Under the pieces are notes generated by a model. The model did no database searches. It was given only the letters and a program-made list of their open reading frames with translations, and was not told where the DNA came from. Source: Porphyromonadaceae bacterium UBA7180 (lineage in GTDB: Bacteria > Bacteroidota > Bacteroidia > Bacteroidales > Muribaculaceae). Taken from it: a DNA stretch of 12,192 nucleotides. The stretch lies in assembly GCA_002491165.1 (NCBI GenBank), contig DKVK01000101.1, forward strand, positions 11,180 through 23,371, given 5' to 3'. The stretch's first letter is position 1; each line of letters starts with the position of its first letter. The position numbers and the translations under genes are program-made. Shown piece by piece: positions 5,592-12,192 of the stretch.

Positions 5592-6661
5592 GACAACTCT
5601 CCCTGTTTCAAGATGTTGAAATACAACGCAAGAACAAGTTTCCCTCGACCCGCTATCAGGGGAGCAAAGCTAAGTTCACCGATTGGATCTGGCAAGAAAT
5701 CGCCGACATCCCTTTCCGCTCGGCCCTTGATGCCTTCGGTGGCACGGGTAGCGTGGCTTATAAGCTGAAAAATCACGGTAAATGTGTCACTTACAATGAC
5801 ATTCTCCCCTTCAACGCCGTTATCGGCAAGGCGTTGATAGAAAACAGTTCCACGCTTTTGAGTGAGCGTGACGTTGATTTTATTATTGCTGAACACCCCG
5901 GCATAGTTTATCCCACTTTTATCTCCGACAATTTCAAAGACATCTATTATACAGATGCAGAAAACCGTTGGCTCGATGTTGTGAGATTCAACATTGTCTC
6001 TCTGCAGCATCCCTACAAACAGGCTCTTGCATGGTTCGCACTTTTCCAATCCTGCATCATAAAGCGGCCGTACAACCTCTTCCATCGTAAAAATCTATAT
6101 GTCAGATTATCGGACGTACAGCGCACTTTCGGCAACAAGAAAACATGGGATACTCCATTTGATGTCCATTTCCGCGCGTTTGTAAAAGAAGCCAACAATG
6201 CCGTTTTCAACAACGGTACCCGCTGCCGTTCCCTAAATATGGACGCCATACTCATACCCGACGATTATGATTTGGTGTATATCGACACCCCATATATAAA
6301 TGAAAAAGGGGTTGGGGTGGATTACGCGGATTTCTACCATTTCCTCAACGGACTGCTCGACTACGACAATTGGCCAGCTTTAATCGACTATTCCAGCAAA
6401 CACCACCGCCTCAAACGCAGCTACAATATCTGGAACGATAAAGACCATATAATGGAAGGTTTCGACAGATTGATAAAGCAATTCAGCAACAGTGTTTTAG
6501 TATTTTCATACCGTTCAAACGGCATTCCGTCGATCGATTCACTGATGAAACTGTTAGAGCGACACGGACGACACAACCGATTGCACTACTCCGGCGAAAT
6601 CAAATATGCCCTGAGCGAAACGAAGTCCCGCGAAACCCTCATCATTTCATTTCCGCAGTAA
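5588..6661 (+). CDS. Adenine-specific DNA methyltransferase (D12-like class), partner of the EcoRV-like endonuclease
   Basis: A 357-residue protein expected to transfer a methyl group from AdoMet to adenine N6 at the site the endonuclease would cut. Visible motifs are RYQGSK (22-27, motif X-like), ALDAFGGTGSVA (46-57, AdoMet-binding motif I with the FxGxG core), DTPY (233-236, motif IV), followed by GVGVDYADFYHFLNGL, and LVFSYRSNG (304-312). The usual DPPY has Thr in the second place. Motif order X-I-IV fits the alpha group. It does not look like M.EcoRV, which is Dam-like with DPPY. Its ATG overlaps the endonuclease stop (ATGA), so it should be translated by coupling, which the premature stop upstream may weaken. 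The frame is full length and A+T-richer than the flanking housekeeping genes. Specificity cannot be read from sequence; GATATC is inferred from the partner. Confidence 0.88.
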   Translation: MRQLSLFQDVEIQRKNKFPSTRYQGSKAKFTDWIWQEIADIPFRSALDAFGGTGSVAYKLKNHGKCVTYNDILPFNAVIGKALIENSSTLLSERDVDFIIAEHPGIVYPTFISDNFKDIYYTDAENRWLDVVRFNIVSLQHPYKQALAWFALFQSCIIKRPYNLFHRKNLYVRLSDVQRTFGNKKTWDTPFDVHFRAFVKEANNAVFNNGTRCRSLNMDAILIPDDYDLVYIDTPYINEKGVGVDYADFYHFLNGLLDYDNWPALIDYSSKHHRLKRSYNIWNDKDHIMEGFDRLIKQFSNSVLVFSYRSNGIPSIDSLMKLLERHGRHNRLHYSGEIKYALSETKSRETLIISFPQ

Positions 6662-6717
6662 CACTTGTTAAGTTATTTATTGGGGATCAACTTTCTCATA
6701 AAACTTTTATCTCACAT

Positions 6718-6767
6718 CGCCTTTTGTCCCGCAGCGTCCAAAGGCGTATTGGGCTACTGCCCATACG
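6718..6767. terminator. Hairpins between the convergent methyltransferase and DUF2723 genes
   Basis: Two hairpins overlap by two bases. The first pairs CGCCTTT (6718-6724) with AAAGGCG (6740-6746). The second pairs CGTAT and GGGC (6745-6754) with GCCC and ATACG (6759-6767) around a 4-nt loop, with one bulged T. They sit between convergent stops at 6661 and 6785 and could end or protect both transcripts. Neither is followed by a good U-run on either strand, so intrinsic termination is uncertain. Confidence 0.4.
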
Positions 6768-6782
6768 GGATGCTTTCGGCCG

Positions 6783-9700
6783 TTACAGGCTTCGGCGGAG
6801 GTTCAGGGTGGAGTCAAGGAGGCGGGGGGCGAGGCGCGTCTGCGGCTTGGCGTAGCGGCGCACGGCTGCGGGCATGGCGTCGAGGTAGCGTTTGTATTCG
6901 CGGGTACGCGCTATCTCGGCGTCGAGCAGGTCGCTGGCGTAATTGCGGAACTCTTCTCGGTTCAGGCGTTTGCCGAGTTCAAGGTAAATTTTGGCGAGAG
7001 TCAGCGCTTCGCTGTACGGCTCACCGTGCTCGGTGCGCGTGGCGTACGGAACCGCCTCGGGCGGGAATATGCGCTCGCTGAGTTGCACTAATTCAAGTGC
7101 CTTCCGCGTCCCTTCAGGTGTGTTGAAACGCAGTTGCGCCTCGGCGGTGCGGAGCATCAGCAGGCGGTATTGGTACACGAAAATGCGACCGGGAGGATCT
7201 ACGTAGCTGCCGGCGACGTCGGTGGGCAGACCTCGCAGTTTCAGCAGTGCTTGCGTGTCGAAGGCGGTGCTGTCCTGTGTGCCGCAGAGGCGGTAATTGA
7301 AGAACTCGCGGCGCACCAGCGAGTCGAGGGTAAAGAGGCCGTTCGAACGCGCCGAAGTGTTCCACACTATCGGGCGGTCCGGGTTCGACGCCAGCATGTC
7401 GAGTGTCAGCAACTGGCCGATGCGCAGGTAGGAATGGCCGCCGGAGGCCTTGCGCAGGTCGATGGTTATGGAGTCCTTCATCCCGTAAGGGAGGAGGCGC
7501 ACACGGTCCACCGGCAACGAAGGGCGTTTCACGCTGTCAGGTGTCGTCTCGAAGAGGCGCTTCAGCACCTCCCGCGCATCCCCGGTCCCAACTCCGAGAT
7601 ACACTATCTCGTAAGGCTCGAGCGACGCCTCGTTGAGTTTTTCCTTCGGTATAGAAAGGCGTATCGGCCGGGCGCCGTCGGTCGCGGTGGCGAGTTGTGG
7701 CGCCAGCCACGTGGTGCCCAGATATGCGAGGTTAACGGTGCGCACGTCGCGGCGAATGCCCTCCACCTCCTGCAGGTACCACAGCGGGAAAGTATAGTTG
7801 TCGCCGTTTACGAAGAGGATGGCGTCTTTCGGCAAGTTTTCGAGCATGGGGATGGAGAGTTCGCGCGTCAGGCGCCGCCCGGCGCGGTTATGGTCAGGGA
7901 AGTTTTCCACGGCCATCAACACGGGCACTGCGACGGCGAAAAGCACGCCGGCGACGGCCAGTGCGCGGCGCCATTTCCCTCCCGTGCGCCAGCGGTGCAA
8001 CGCCTGCCCGGCCAGCGCCGCAGCACCGCAGCCTGTCCACAGCGCGAAGGCATAGAACGATCCCACGAAGGAGTAATCGCGCTCGCGCGGCTGCCCGGGA
8101 GTCTGGTTCAAGTACACCACGATGGCCACACCGGTGAGGATGAAGAGCAGCATCACCACAGCGAACTGCCGCTTGCCGCGCCGTCCGCGGTTGAGCTGGA
8201 ACGCCATGCCGAAGCATCCCAGCAGCAGCGGCAGGAACCAATAGACATGGTGTCCGGCATTGCCGCCGCCGATGTCGCGCGGCATCGGTTCCGGGCTGGA
8301 ATAGATGAGGCCGTCCACCGGACCGATACCTGTAATGAAGTTTCCGGCGTCAGGCTCGCCCTGCGCGTAAACGTCGTTCTGCCTCCCTACGAAGTTCCAC
8401 ATCAGGTAGCGCAGGTACATATACGACACCTGGTATCCGCCGAGCATCGCAAAGTTTTGGAGATAAGTGGGTTTCGGGAGTTTTTCGCGTGAACGTTTCC
8501 CGGTTTCCGGGTCGAGGCGTCCCACGGCGTCGCCGAGCGAGTCGACGGCATAGCTTACCTCCACGCTGTCCATGGTTTCGGGCGTCATGCCGGTCCAGCC
8601 GCCGTATGCGTCGATGTCGGCGCCGGAGTAAATGCGCGGCAGCCACATATCCAGTTCCGGCGGATAGCGCAGCCGTCCGCGGTCGGCCAGCGGAACGTAT
8701 TTCACCACTCCACCCTGCGCCAGAGGCATATAGCGGCGCGGCGCCGGGTCGCGGTAAAATTCTGTGTACGAGACTTTAAGTTTGCCGGTGAGGGTATCAC
8801 GCTTAACATCCTCGCGCATGAGCGGCTTTGAGTAAGGTGTGCGGCCGCGCAGCAGCGGATTTTCGCCGTACTGGTCACGCTCTATATAGGAACGGAGAGC
8901 AAAGATATTGTCGGGCGTTCCCTGGTTCATGGGGGGATTGGCGGCTCCGCGAATCATGATTATGCCGTAGCTGCAATACCCCAGAAAGAGGAACAGCACG
9001 CCGAAAAGGGTTATGTTCAGCCCCGCCATGTTGAGCCGGCGGCGCCGGATCATCCCCGCCACGCCGAGCAGGGTGCCCAACGCGAGTCCGACCCATATTT
9101 TGCCGCCGAACGAGAGTACGCCACTGAGGAAAAGCGCCACGGCGCCGACAATGATTACAGCGGTTCGGTGCCGCCCGCGACAGCCTAGCAGAGCGGACGT
9201 CAGCAGCAACGCCACGGTGAGCGCGACGTAGAAAATCAGTCCGCTGTGCAGCGGCAGCCCGAGGCGGTTTACGGCCAAAAGTTCGAACTCCGCGCCGAGG
9301 TTCAGCACGCCCGGCATCATGGCGAAGAGCACCGCCGCTATGACGACAAGCGAGGCCACCATGCACGCGGTGAGCACGCCGCGCCGCAGGTTGCGGTTTT
9401 CGTAAAAGACTATCACCAGAGCGAAGGCCGGGAGTACCAGCAAGTTGAGCTGATGCACGCCTATCGAAAGGCCCGTGACGTAGGCCGCAAGTACCAGATA
9501 ACGAGAGGAATGTGGTTCATGCCGCTTCTCGCCCCACACGAAGGCGAGCCATAGCGAGAGCGCCGTCAGCAACGCCGAAAAGGCGTAGACCTCGGCCTCC
9601 ACTGCGGAAAACCAGAAGGTGTCCGAAACGGCGAAAACCAGCGCCCCGATGATGGAGCCGAAAAGTATCGTGAATGCGCGCCGCAACGGCACGCGGCGCC

Positions 9701-10079
9701 CGTGTTCCGGCTCGTTGGCGGCATAGTCGTCGCGCCACGCCGTGAGACGCCGGAGCATGATGAAGAGTGTCAGGAACAGCAGCGACACCGCCCCGGCTGA
9801 GCACACGCCGCTCATAAGGTTGACGGCGAGCGCGGCTTTCTCAGCCGGCACCAGCAGCGTGAAGAAATGCGCCGTCAGCATCCAGATAGGGTTGCCGGGG
9901 GGATGTCCCGGTTCGAGGCGCACGGCCGACGCTACATATTCCGGGCAGTCCCAGAAGGAGACGGTAGGTTCGGCGGTAAAGGCGTAGAGCAGGAAGCTGA
10001 GCAGTCCCAGCGTCCAGGCCGTGATGGTGCGTATGCGGAGCAGCCGGCGCGTCTCCAGCGTCTTTTCCTCAAGCATCAT
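6783..10079 (-). CDS. DUF2723 / GT-C fold membrane glycosyltransferase-like protein (GT117-type)
   Basis: This 1098-residue inner-membrane protein has many hydrophobic segments in its first 375 residues and again near 611-725, then a soluble C-terminal third. Family signatures are present: DCPEY (D44, E47) in the first extracytoplasmic loop, like the catalytic acid pair of GT-C enzymes; GHPPGNP (58-64); AVEAEVYA (159-166); GLSIGVHQLNLL (203-214); RDQYGENPL (401-409); QPRERDYSFVGSFYAF (663-678); and NGDNYTFPLWYLQEVEG (758-774). The family commonly has GDNDTF there, so Tyr for Asp is a small departure. DUF2723 proteins are abundant in Bacteroidetes and have been linked to family GT117, which would use lipid-linked sugars; donor and acceptor here are unknown. 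The start ATG 10079 (alternative 10076) overlaps the rnhB stop (ATGA). It is the last gene of the leftward operon with rnhB and a polyprenyl synthase. Confidence 0.85.
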   Translation of the reverse strand: MMLEEKTLETRRLLRIRTITAWTLGLLSFLLYAFTAEPTVSFWDCPEYVASAVRLEPGHPPGNPIWMLTAHFFTLLVPAEKAALAVNLMSGVCSAGAVSLLFLTLFIMLRRLTAWRDDYAANEPEHGRRVPLRRAFTILFGSIIGALVFAVSDTFWFSAVEAEVYAFSALLTALSLWLAFVWGEKRHEPHSSRYLVLAAYVTGLSIGVHQLNLLVLPAFALVIVFYENRNLRRGVLTACMVASLVVIAAVLFAMMPGVLNLGAEFELLAVNRLGLPLHSGLIFYVALTVALLLTSALLGCRGRHRTAVIIVGAVALFLSGVLSFGGKIWVGLALGTLLGVAGMIRRRRLNMAGLNITLFGVLFLFLGYCSYGIIMIRGAANPPMNQGTPDNIFALRSYIERDQYGENPLLRGRTPYSKPLMREDVKRDTLTGKLKVSYTEFYRDPAPRRYMPLAQGGVVKYVPLADRGRLRYPPELDMWLPRIYSGADIDAYGGWTGMTPETMDSVEVSYAVDSLGDAVGRLDPETGKRSREKLPKPTYLQNFAMLGGYQVSYMYLRYLMWNFVGRQNDVYAQGEPDAGNFITGIGPVDGLIYSSPEPMPRDIGGGNAGHHVYWFLPLLLGCFGMAFQLNRGRRGKRQFAVVMLLFILTGVAIVVYLNQTPGQPRERDYSFVGSFYAFALWTGCGAAALAGQALHRWRTGGKWRRALAVAGVLFAVAVPVLMAVENFPDHNRAGRRLTRELSIPMLENLPKDAILFVNGDNYTFPLWYLQEVEGIRRDVRTVNLAYLGTTWLAPQLATATDGARPIRLSIPKEKLNEASLEPYEIVYLGVGTGDAREVLKRLFETTPDSVKRPSLPVDRVRLLPYGMKDSITIDLRKASGGHSYLRIGQLLTLDMLASNPDRPIVWNTSARSNGLFTLDSLVRREFFNYRLCGTQDSTAFDTQALLKLRGLPTDVAGSYVDPPGRIFVYQYRLLMLRTAEAQLRFNTPEGTRKALELVQLSERIFPPEAVPYATRTEHGEPYSEALTLAKIYLELGKRLNREEFRNYASDLLDAEIARTREYKRYLDAMPAAVRRYAKPQTRLAPRLLDSTLNLRRSL

Positions 10080-10696
10080 TTATCCTCTTCTTTAAAACTT
10101 CCGGGCGGGAACAGCGAGGCCGCGCAGGGACCGAACGAGCGTCGGTGGAGCGGCGTGAGGCCGAGGCGCGCCAGCGCTTCGAGATGCTCCCGCGTCGGGT
10201 AGCCCATGTTCCGTTCCCAGCCGTAGCCGGGATATTGCTGCGCGGCAGCGAGCATGAACTCGTCGCGGTGTGTCTTGGCCAGCACCGAGGCTGCCGCTAT
10301 GGCCATATACTTCCCGTCGCCCCCCACCACGGTGGTGTGCGGGATGCCGGGATGCGGCGAAAACTTGTTGCCGTCCACCAGGATATGCTCAGGCTTAACC
10401 GATAAGGCGTCTACGGCACGGTGCATCCCCTCGATGGAGGCACGCAGTATGTTGATGCGGTCTATCTCGTCGGCCGGTACCATCACCACAGCCCAAGCCA
10501 GCGCGTTTTCCTCGATGAAAGGACGCAGACGCTCGCGCTGCCGTGCGGTGAGCTTCTTGCTGTCGTTGAGCTGCGGGCAATCGAAGCCGGGAGGCAGAAT
10601 CACGGCGGCACACGCCACCGGGCCGCACAGGCAGCCGCGGCCGGCCTCGTCGCATCCCGCCTCCACAAGTCCCGGATTCAGCGATGACGCAAGCAT
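10076..10696 (-). CDS. rnhB: Ribonuclease HII
   Basis: The 206-residue enzyme cleaves RNA in RNA-DNA hybrids and incises at single ribonucleotides in DNA. The signature GCDEAGRG (14-21) carries catalytic D16 and E17, followed by LNDSKKLT (43-50). ILVDGNKF gives the third acid, D108, and AAASVLAKTHRD (134-145) carries the conserved lysine and a likely fourth acid. Length is normal for bacterial RNase HII. It starts 7 bases after the polyprenyl synthase stop, and its own stop overlaps the DUF2723 start, so it is the middle gene of an operon. The C-terminal PIP-box-like tail of some homologues is not seen. Confidence 0.96.
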   Translation of the reverse strand: MLASSLNPGLVEAGCDEAGRGCLCGPVACAAVILPPGFDCPQLNDSKKLTARQRERLRPFIEENALAWAVVMVPADEIDRINILRASIEGMHRAVDALSVKPEHILVDGNKFSPHPGIPHTTVVGGDGKYMAIAAASVLAKTHRDEFMLAAAQQYPGYGWERNMGYPTREHLEALARLGLTPLHRRSFGPCAASLFPPGSFKEEDK

Positions 10697-10703
10697 GGCC
10701 CCA

Positions 10704-11678
10704 TTATTTGTTTCGGGAGATGATATACTCGAAAATGTCGCGGAATGAGCGGCGCGCCTCGGTGTCGGGGTATTGCTCCAGGATTACGTCGGCCTCCTGT
10801 TGCATGCGGCGCATCGCGGCGAAGGCGTAGTCTATGCCGCCGTGCGCTTTCGCGAACTCTATGAGGCGCGTTATGTCGGGAGCCTCGAGTTCCTGTTTCT
10901 CAAGGAGTTTCACCATTTCGTCGCGTTCCGGGGCCGGAGCCGTCGCCAGGGCGTGGAGCAGCGGCAGCGTCACTTTCCCTTCGCGCAGGTCGTTGCCCGT
11001 CGGCTTCCCTATCTCCGGGGAGTCGAAGTAGTCGAAGATGTCGTCCTTTATCTGGAAGCAGAGTCCCAGCAGGCGGGCATATTCTATGAGCGGGCGAGCC
11101 TCTCCGGGCGCGGCTCCCACGGCGTCGGCGCCGATGCGCACGCAGTTGAGGAACAACGACGCCGTCTTCTTCTCTATCATGGAAAAATAGCTGGCCTCGG
11201 TGAGGTCGTGGTCGCGCACGTTGCAGATCTGGTCGATTTCCCCCATGGAGAGTTCGCAGCCGAGCTGCGAGATGGCGTCCACTATGTCGATATGCCCGGT
11301 GCTGATGGCCACTTTCAAGGCGTTCGACACGAAGTAGTCGCCCACGAGCACGGCGATTCGGTTTCCCCACCGGCTGTTGATGGTGGGATAGCCCCGGCGC
11401 ATGTCGGTTTCGTCCACCACATCGTCGTGTATCAGCGAGGCGTTGTGCAGCATCTCCAGCGCCGCGGCGCCGTCGATGACCTTGCGGTTCACCTCTCCGA
11501 ACATTTGCGCGCTCAGCAGCACAAGGATTGGACGTATCTGTTTCCCCTTCACTCGCAGGTACGACGTCACCACCCCGTTCATCAGCTCGTTGGGGGTGCG
11601 CAGCGTCGCCGCTATTATATCGTTGATGCGCCCCAGCTCTTCCGAGAGGCGCTTATGGATGGTTTCTATTGATGTCAT
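10704..11678 (-). CDS. Long-chain polyprenyl diphosphate synthase (IspB/octaprenyl-type)
   Basis: A 324-residue trans-prenyltransferase that adds isopentenyl diphosphate units to an allylic diphosphate. Key motifs are GKQIRP (45-50), the first aspartate-rich motif DDVVD (85-89) with R94 and R95, K170-K171-T172, and the second aspartate-rich motif DDIFD (212-216) in QIKDDIFDYFD. Residue -5 from the first Asp is a small Ala (A80), which in this family permits long chains, so the product is probably the menaquinone side chain rather than farnesyl or geranylgeranyl diphosphate. Exact chain length is not readable. It is the first gene of the leftward operon with rnhB and the DUF2723 gene. A -7-like box at 11694-11701 lies just upstream. 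The name ispB would fit, but E. coli-style octaprenyl specificity is not shown. Confidence 0.93.
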   Translation of the reverse strand: MTSIETIHKRLSEELGRINDIIAATLRTPNELMNGVVTSYLRVKGKQIRPILVLLSAQMFGEVNRKVIDGAAALEMLHNASLIHDDVVDETDMRRGYPTINSRWGNRIAVLVGDYFVSNALKVAISTGHIDIVDAISQLGCELSMGEIDQICNVRDHDLTEASYFSMIEKKTASLFLNCVRIGADAVGAAPGEARPLIEYARLLGLCFQIKDDIFDYFDSPEIGKPTGNDLREGKVTLPLLHALATAPAPERDEMVKLLEKQELEAPDITRLIEFAKAHGGIDYAFAAMRRMQQEADVILEQYPDTEARRSFRDIFEYIISRNK

Positions 11679-11693
11679 ATCTCAAATCAAGCA

Positions 11694-11701
11694 CAAAATT
11701 A
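11694..11701 (-). promoter_or_regulatory. Candidate -7 box for the polyprenyl synthase operon
   Basis: The minus strand reads TAATTTTG at 11701-11694, a full -7 match, 15 bases from the ATG at 11678. No TTTG is found at the expected upstream distance, so the call rests on one element. The leader would be about 8-10 nt. Confidence 0.35.
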
Positions 11702-11745
11702 ATAATATTTTTCGCAATTTGAGCTATTGTGTGCCGCAAATTTGT

Positions 11746-11754
11746 TAACTTTAC
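11746..11754 (+). promoter_or_regulatory. Candidate promoter of polA
   Basis: TAACTTTAC (11746-11754) is one mismatch from the TAnnTTTGC -7 box and lies 16 bases before the ATG at 11771. The nearest TTTG (11718-11721) is 24 bases upstream rather than 20, so this promoter is weaker on paper than those at 257, 3573 and 4776. Confidence 0.4.
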
Positions 11755-11770
11755 AGAAATTTTTGTGCCC

Positions 11771-12192
11771 ATGGACTCCAAACGACTATTCCTTCTGGAC
11801 GCTTACGCGTTGATTTTCAGGGCTTATTATGCCCTGATACGTATGCCGCGCATTTCGTCGAAAGGTTTCAACACTTCAGCCATCTTCGGTTTCGTGAACA
11901 CCCTCGAGGAGATTCTCCGCAAAGAGGCTCCCACTCACATGGCCGTATGTTTCGACCCTCCCGGTCCCACATTCCGCCACGAGGCCGACGCCAAATACAA
12001 GGCCGAACGCGCACAGACGCCCGAGGACATCAAGCTCTCCATCCCCTACATCAAGCGCATCATCGAGGCCTACCGCATCCCCGTCGTGGAAATTCCCGGT
12101 TTCGAGGCCGACGACGTGATAGGTACCCTCGCCACGCGAGCCGCCACCAAGGGCTACACCACATACATGATGACCCCCGACAAGGACTTCGG
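11771..12192 (+). CDS. polA: DNA polymerase I, N-terminal part (5'-3' exonuclease domain), runs off the window
   Basis: The frame opens at ATG 11771 as MDSKRLFLLDAYALIFRAYY and stays open for 140 codons to the window edge. It matches the FEN-like 5' nuclease domain of Pol I: D10 in LLDAYALIFRAYYAL, D62 in FDPPGPTFRHE (61-71), E112, D114 and D115 in GFEADDVIGTLA, and D137 and D139 in TPDKDF. These are metal-binding acids of the domain. Pol I fills gaps, removes RNA primers and acts in repair. Start choice is firm: the conserved LLD segment begins at residue 8, and a -7-like box lies just upstream. The polymerase domain is outside the window, so it cannot be judged complete. It diverges from the polyprenyl synthase operon. 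Confidence 0.95.
   Translation, partial: MDSKRLFLLDAYALIFRAYYALIRMPRISSKGFNTSAIFGFVNTLEEILRKEAPTHMAVCFDPPGPTFRHEADAKYKAERAQTPEDIKLSIPYIKRIIEAYRIPVVEIPGFEADDVIGTLATRAATKGYTTYMMTPDKDF

Noticed and set aside
7134..8492. A 452-codon plus-strand frame within the DUF2723 gene
   Set aside because: Composition is His/Arg/Val-rich without family motifs, and the opposite strand carries the conserved DUF2723 motifs throughout.
10773..11672. A 299-codon plus-strand frame opposite the polyprenyl synthase
   Set aside because: It mirrors the synthase codon by codon and has no motif of its own; both aspartate-rich motifs are on the minus strand.
1..12192. Absence of GATATC in the window as a sign of restriction avoidance
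   Set aside because: I found none by eye, but only about two would be expected in 12 kb at this composition, so absence carries little weight.
1..12192. CRISPR arrays, tRNA or rRNA genes, insertion sequences, integrase or attachment sites
   Set aside because: No repeat-spacer pattern, cloverleaf, transposase motif or flanking duplication was recognised anywhere in the window.

Overview
The window reads as a chromosomal segment of a Bacteroidales bacterium. Three strong promoters share the Bacteroidetes layout TTTG, 20 bases, TAnnTTTGC (257-289, 3573-3605, 4776-4808). Most coding sequence is G+C-rich, and the GT-C type DUF2723 protein is typical of the phylum. A Muribaculaceae-like family is a guess only.

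Layout. The first 20 bases hold the start of a leftward gene (MKKIAL..., signal-peptide-like). It shares a divergent promoter region with a rightward two-gene operon: a HAD phosphatase and ribF, overlapping by ATGA. A bidirectional terminator (1954-1991) separates ribF from a convergent, solitary, phage-terminase-like ATPase gene (1996-3486). Divergent from that lies greA plus a HIT-family gene, with a roughly 125-nt leader and a clear terminator (4667-4702). Next comes an A+T-richer type II restriction-modification module (about 4776-6661). Convergent with it is a leftward three-gene operon: polyprenyl diphosphate synthase, rnhB and a 1098-residue DUF2723 membrane protein, joined by a 7-nt gap and an ATGA overlap. 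polA diverges from that operon and runs off the right edge.

Most notable locus. The endonuclease gene at 4812-5591 is an EcoRV homologue. It keeps the catalytic acids and lysine (D84, D98, K100), the minor-groove DTK motif, the QN of the Q-loop, and the GSGNT recognition loop. One in-frame TAA (5220-5222) interrupts it where EcoRV has a glutamine. The likely state is a recently inactivated endonuclease that leaves its methyltransferase, coupled by ATGA, as an orphan. The methyltransferase carries DTPY rather than DPPY and does not resemble M.EcoRV. The endonuclease start codon lies only 3 bases after its -7 box, which implies a leaderless or nearly leaderless mRNA.

How the genes relate. Most of the rest is housekeeping: flavin cofactors (ribF, possibly with the HAD phosphatase), transcript cleavage (GreA), isoprenoid chain synthesis, RNA-DNA hybrid removal and DNA repair (rnhB, polA). 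The polyprenyl synthase next to the DUF2723 protein suggests a lipid-linked glycan connection, which is inference. The terminase-like gene has no phage genes near it and its C-terminal nuclease domain looks degenerate.
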